Both the position numbers and the translations under genes were made by a program. 64,000 nt of DNA from Cupriavidus oxalaticus (GTDB lineage Bacteria; Pseudomonadota; Gammaproteobacteria; Burkholderiales; Burkholderiaceae): assembly GCF_004768545.1 (NCBI RefSeq), contig NZ_CP038635.1:3118501-3182500 (forward strand). The letters run 5' to 3'. The notes beneath the pieces are model-generated. The model was not told the origin of the DNA, made no database searches, and saw nothing but the letters and a program-made list of their open reading frames with translations. This document shows positions 61,656-64,000 of the stretch, in pieces (the first letter of the stretch is position 1; every line of letters begins with the position of its first letter).

Positions 61656-61679
61656 TTCAACGGCCGACAGCATGTCACC
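61656..61679. repeat. Right arm of a spaced inverted repeat
   Basis: Partner of 61340-61363 across a 292-base spacer; core TTCAACGGCCGACAGC. Confidence 0.7.
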
Positions 61680-61736
61680 AGCAACGCCAGCATGGCGCCA
61701 ACCACCTTGTAGCAAAAAATCAAAACTCAAAAAGCA

Positions 61737-61771
61737 AAAACCCCTCGCAGCACACGCTGTCGAGGGGTTTT
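61737..61771 (-). terminator. rRNA operon terminator
   Basis: On minus, AAAACCCCTCG and CGAGGGGTTTTT arms with a 13-base loop, followed by GCTTTTTGAG, 11 bases beyond the 5S 3' end. Confidence 0.9.
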
Positions 61772-61781
61772 GCACAATAAG

Positions 61782-61898
61782 AGCCTGGCGATGACCTACT
61801 TTCACACGGGTAATCCGCACTATCATCGGCGCGGAGCTGTTTCACGGTCCTGTTCGGGATGGGAAGGGGTGGTTCCAGCTCGCTATGGTCACCAGGCA
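61782..61898 (-). rRNA. rrf: 5S ribosomal RNA
   Basis: On the minus strand it begins TGCCTGGTGACCATAGCGAG and ends CGCCAGGCT, which pairs with the 5' end. The central CCCATCCCGAACAGGACCG segment is the conserved 5S core. About 117 nt; ends may be off by one or two bases. Confidence 0.95.
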
Positions 61899-62011
61899 TG
61901 AGGGGTTGTGGCGCTGGGGTTGAAGTCAGCGTCACGAATCGGGATGTAGTTGGGGTTGTGCGTATCTGGCACAGACACGATCACACACACCAGGTGAAAC
62001 ACACTGGTTAT
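61899..62011 (-). other. 23S-5S spacer
   Basis: About 113 bases of transcribed spacer with no tRNA. It contains a CACACA/TGTGTG-rich stretch that can pair and is probably part of the processing stem. Confidence 0.7.

Positions 62012-64000
<1,989 letters not shown>

Larger units (their letters stand above)
61061..61735. other. Non-coding block between the DUF3047 gene and the rRNA operon
   Basis: About 675 bases with no supported gene. It contains a long inverted repeat pair (61340-61363 with 61656-61679), a separate A/T-rich stem (61598-61630), and TGTTGTCGG/TTGTTGG-like short repeats around 61245-61310. Composition is less GC-biased than neighbouring genes. Confidence 0.5.

Noticed and set aside
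61533..61826. A 97-codon frame running across the rRNA terminator and into 5S
   Set aside because: It covers the inverted repeat, the terminator and part of a stable RNA, so it cannot be a real gene in this form.

Overview
The window is high-GC beta-proteobacterial chromosome, almost certainly Burkholderiaceae and most like Cupriavidus or Ralstonia. The reasons are the complete mraZ-to-ftsZ division/wall cluster, the pilB-pilC-pilD-coaE-zapD-yacG string, a Bug-type (TctC) binding protein, an OmpC-type porin with a single-gene transcript, and the 5S/23S sequences at the right edge. It is ordinary core chromosome. I see no prophage, intact insertion sequence, CRISPR array or plasmid functions.

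Layout. 1-5471: proS (cut by the left edge, minus) diverges from rppH and a CNP1-like lipoprotein; then proB, obg, rpmA and rplU on the minus strand. 5472-7105: ispB and tRNA-Pro(CGG). 7301-13212: type IV pilus genes pilB, pilC and pilD, then coaE, zapD and yacG. 13240-18945 (minus): a 31-codon membrane reading frame, a MutT-type Nudix gene, a DUF815 ATPase, argJ and secA. 19227-19730: dciA (plus). 19814-39463 (minus): lpxC, a peroxiredoxin and the dcw cluster, which in transcription order is mraZ, rsmH, ftsL, ftsI, murE, murF, mraY, murD, ftsW, murG, murC, ddl, ftsQ, ftsA, ftsZ. Most of its junctions are 4-base ATGA overlaps or very short gaps. The promoter and an array of MraZ-type boxes upstream of mraZ can be read directly.

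39920-51642 is mixed: coq7, a porin, a Bug-type binding protein, a MarR regulator overlapping a glycine-rich lipoprotein gene, a TetR regulator followed by a fadD-type acyl-CoA ligase, a lipoprotein peptidase overlapping a stand-alone molybdopterin oxidoreductase, and a LivK-like binding protein. 51723-60066 holds a complete dipeptide/oligopeptide ABC importer (binding protein, two permeases, two ATPases) divergent from an M20 amidohydrolase and a DUF2891 gene. 60083-61060 is a DUF3047 lipoprotein. The right end is the tail of a minus-strand rRNA operon: terminator, 5S, and about 2 kb of the 3' part of 23S.

The main theme is cell envelope growth and division: lipid II synthesis (murC-G, ddl, mraY), septal machinery (ftsLIWQAZ, zapD), lipid A commitment (lpxC), export (secA) and quinone synthesis (ispB, coq7). 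No striking new system is visible. The items most worth a second look are an apparently leaderless dciA, a membrane peptide frame directly in phase behind the mutT stop codon, low-complexity charged inserts in PilB and MurD, the MarR/glycine-rich lipoprotein pair, and an inverted-repeat non-coding block beside the rRNA operon.
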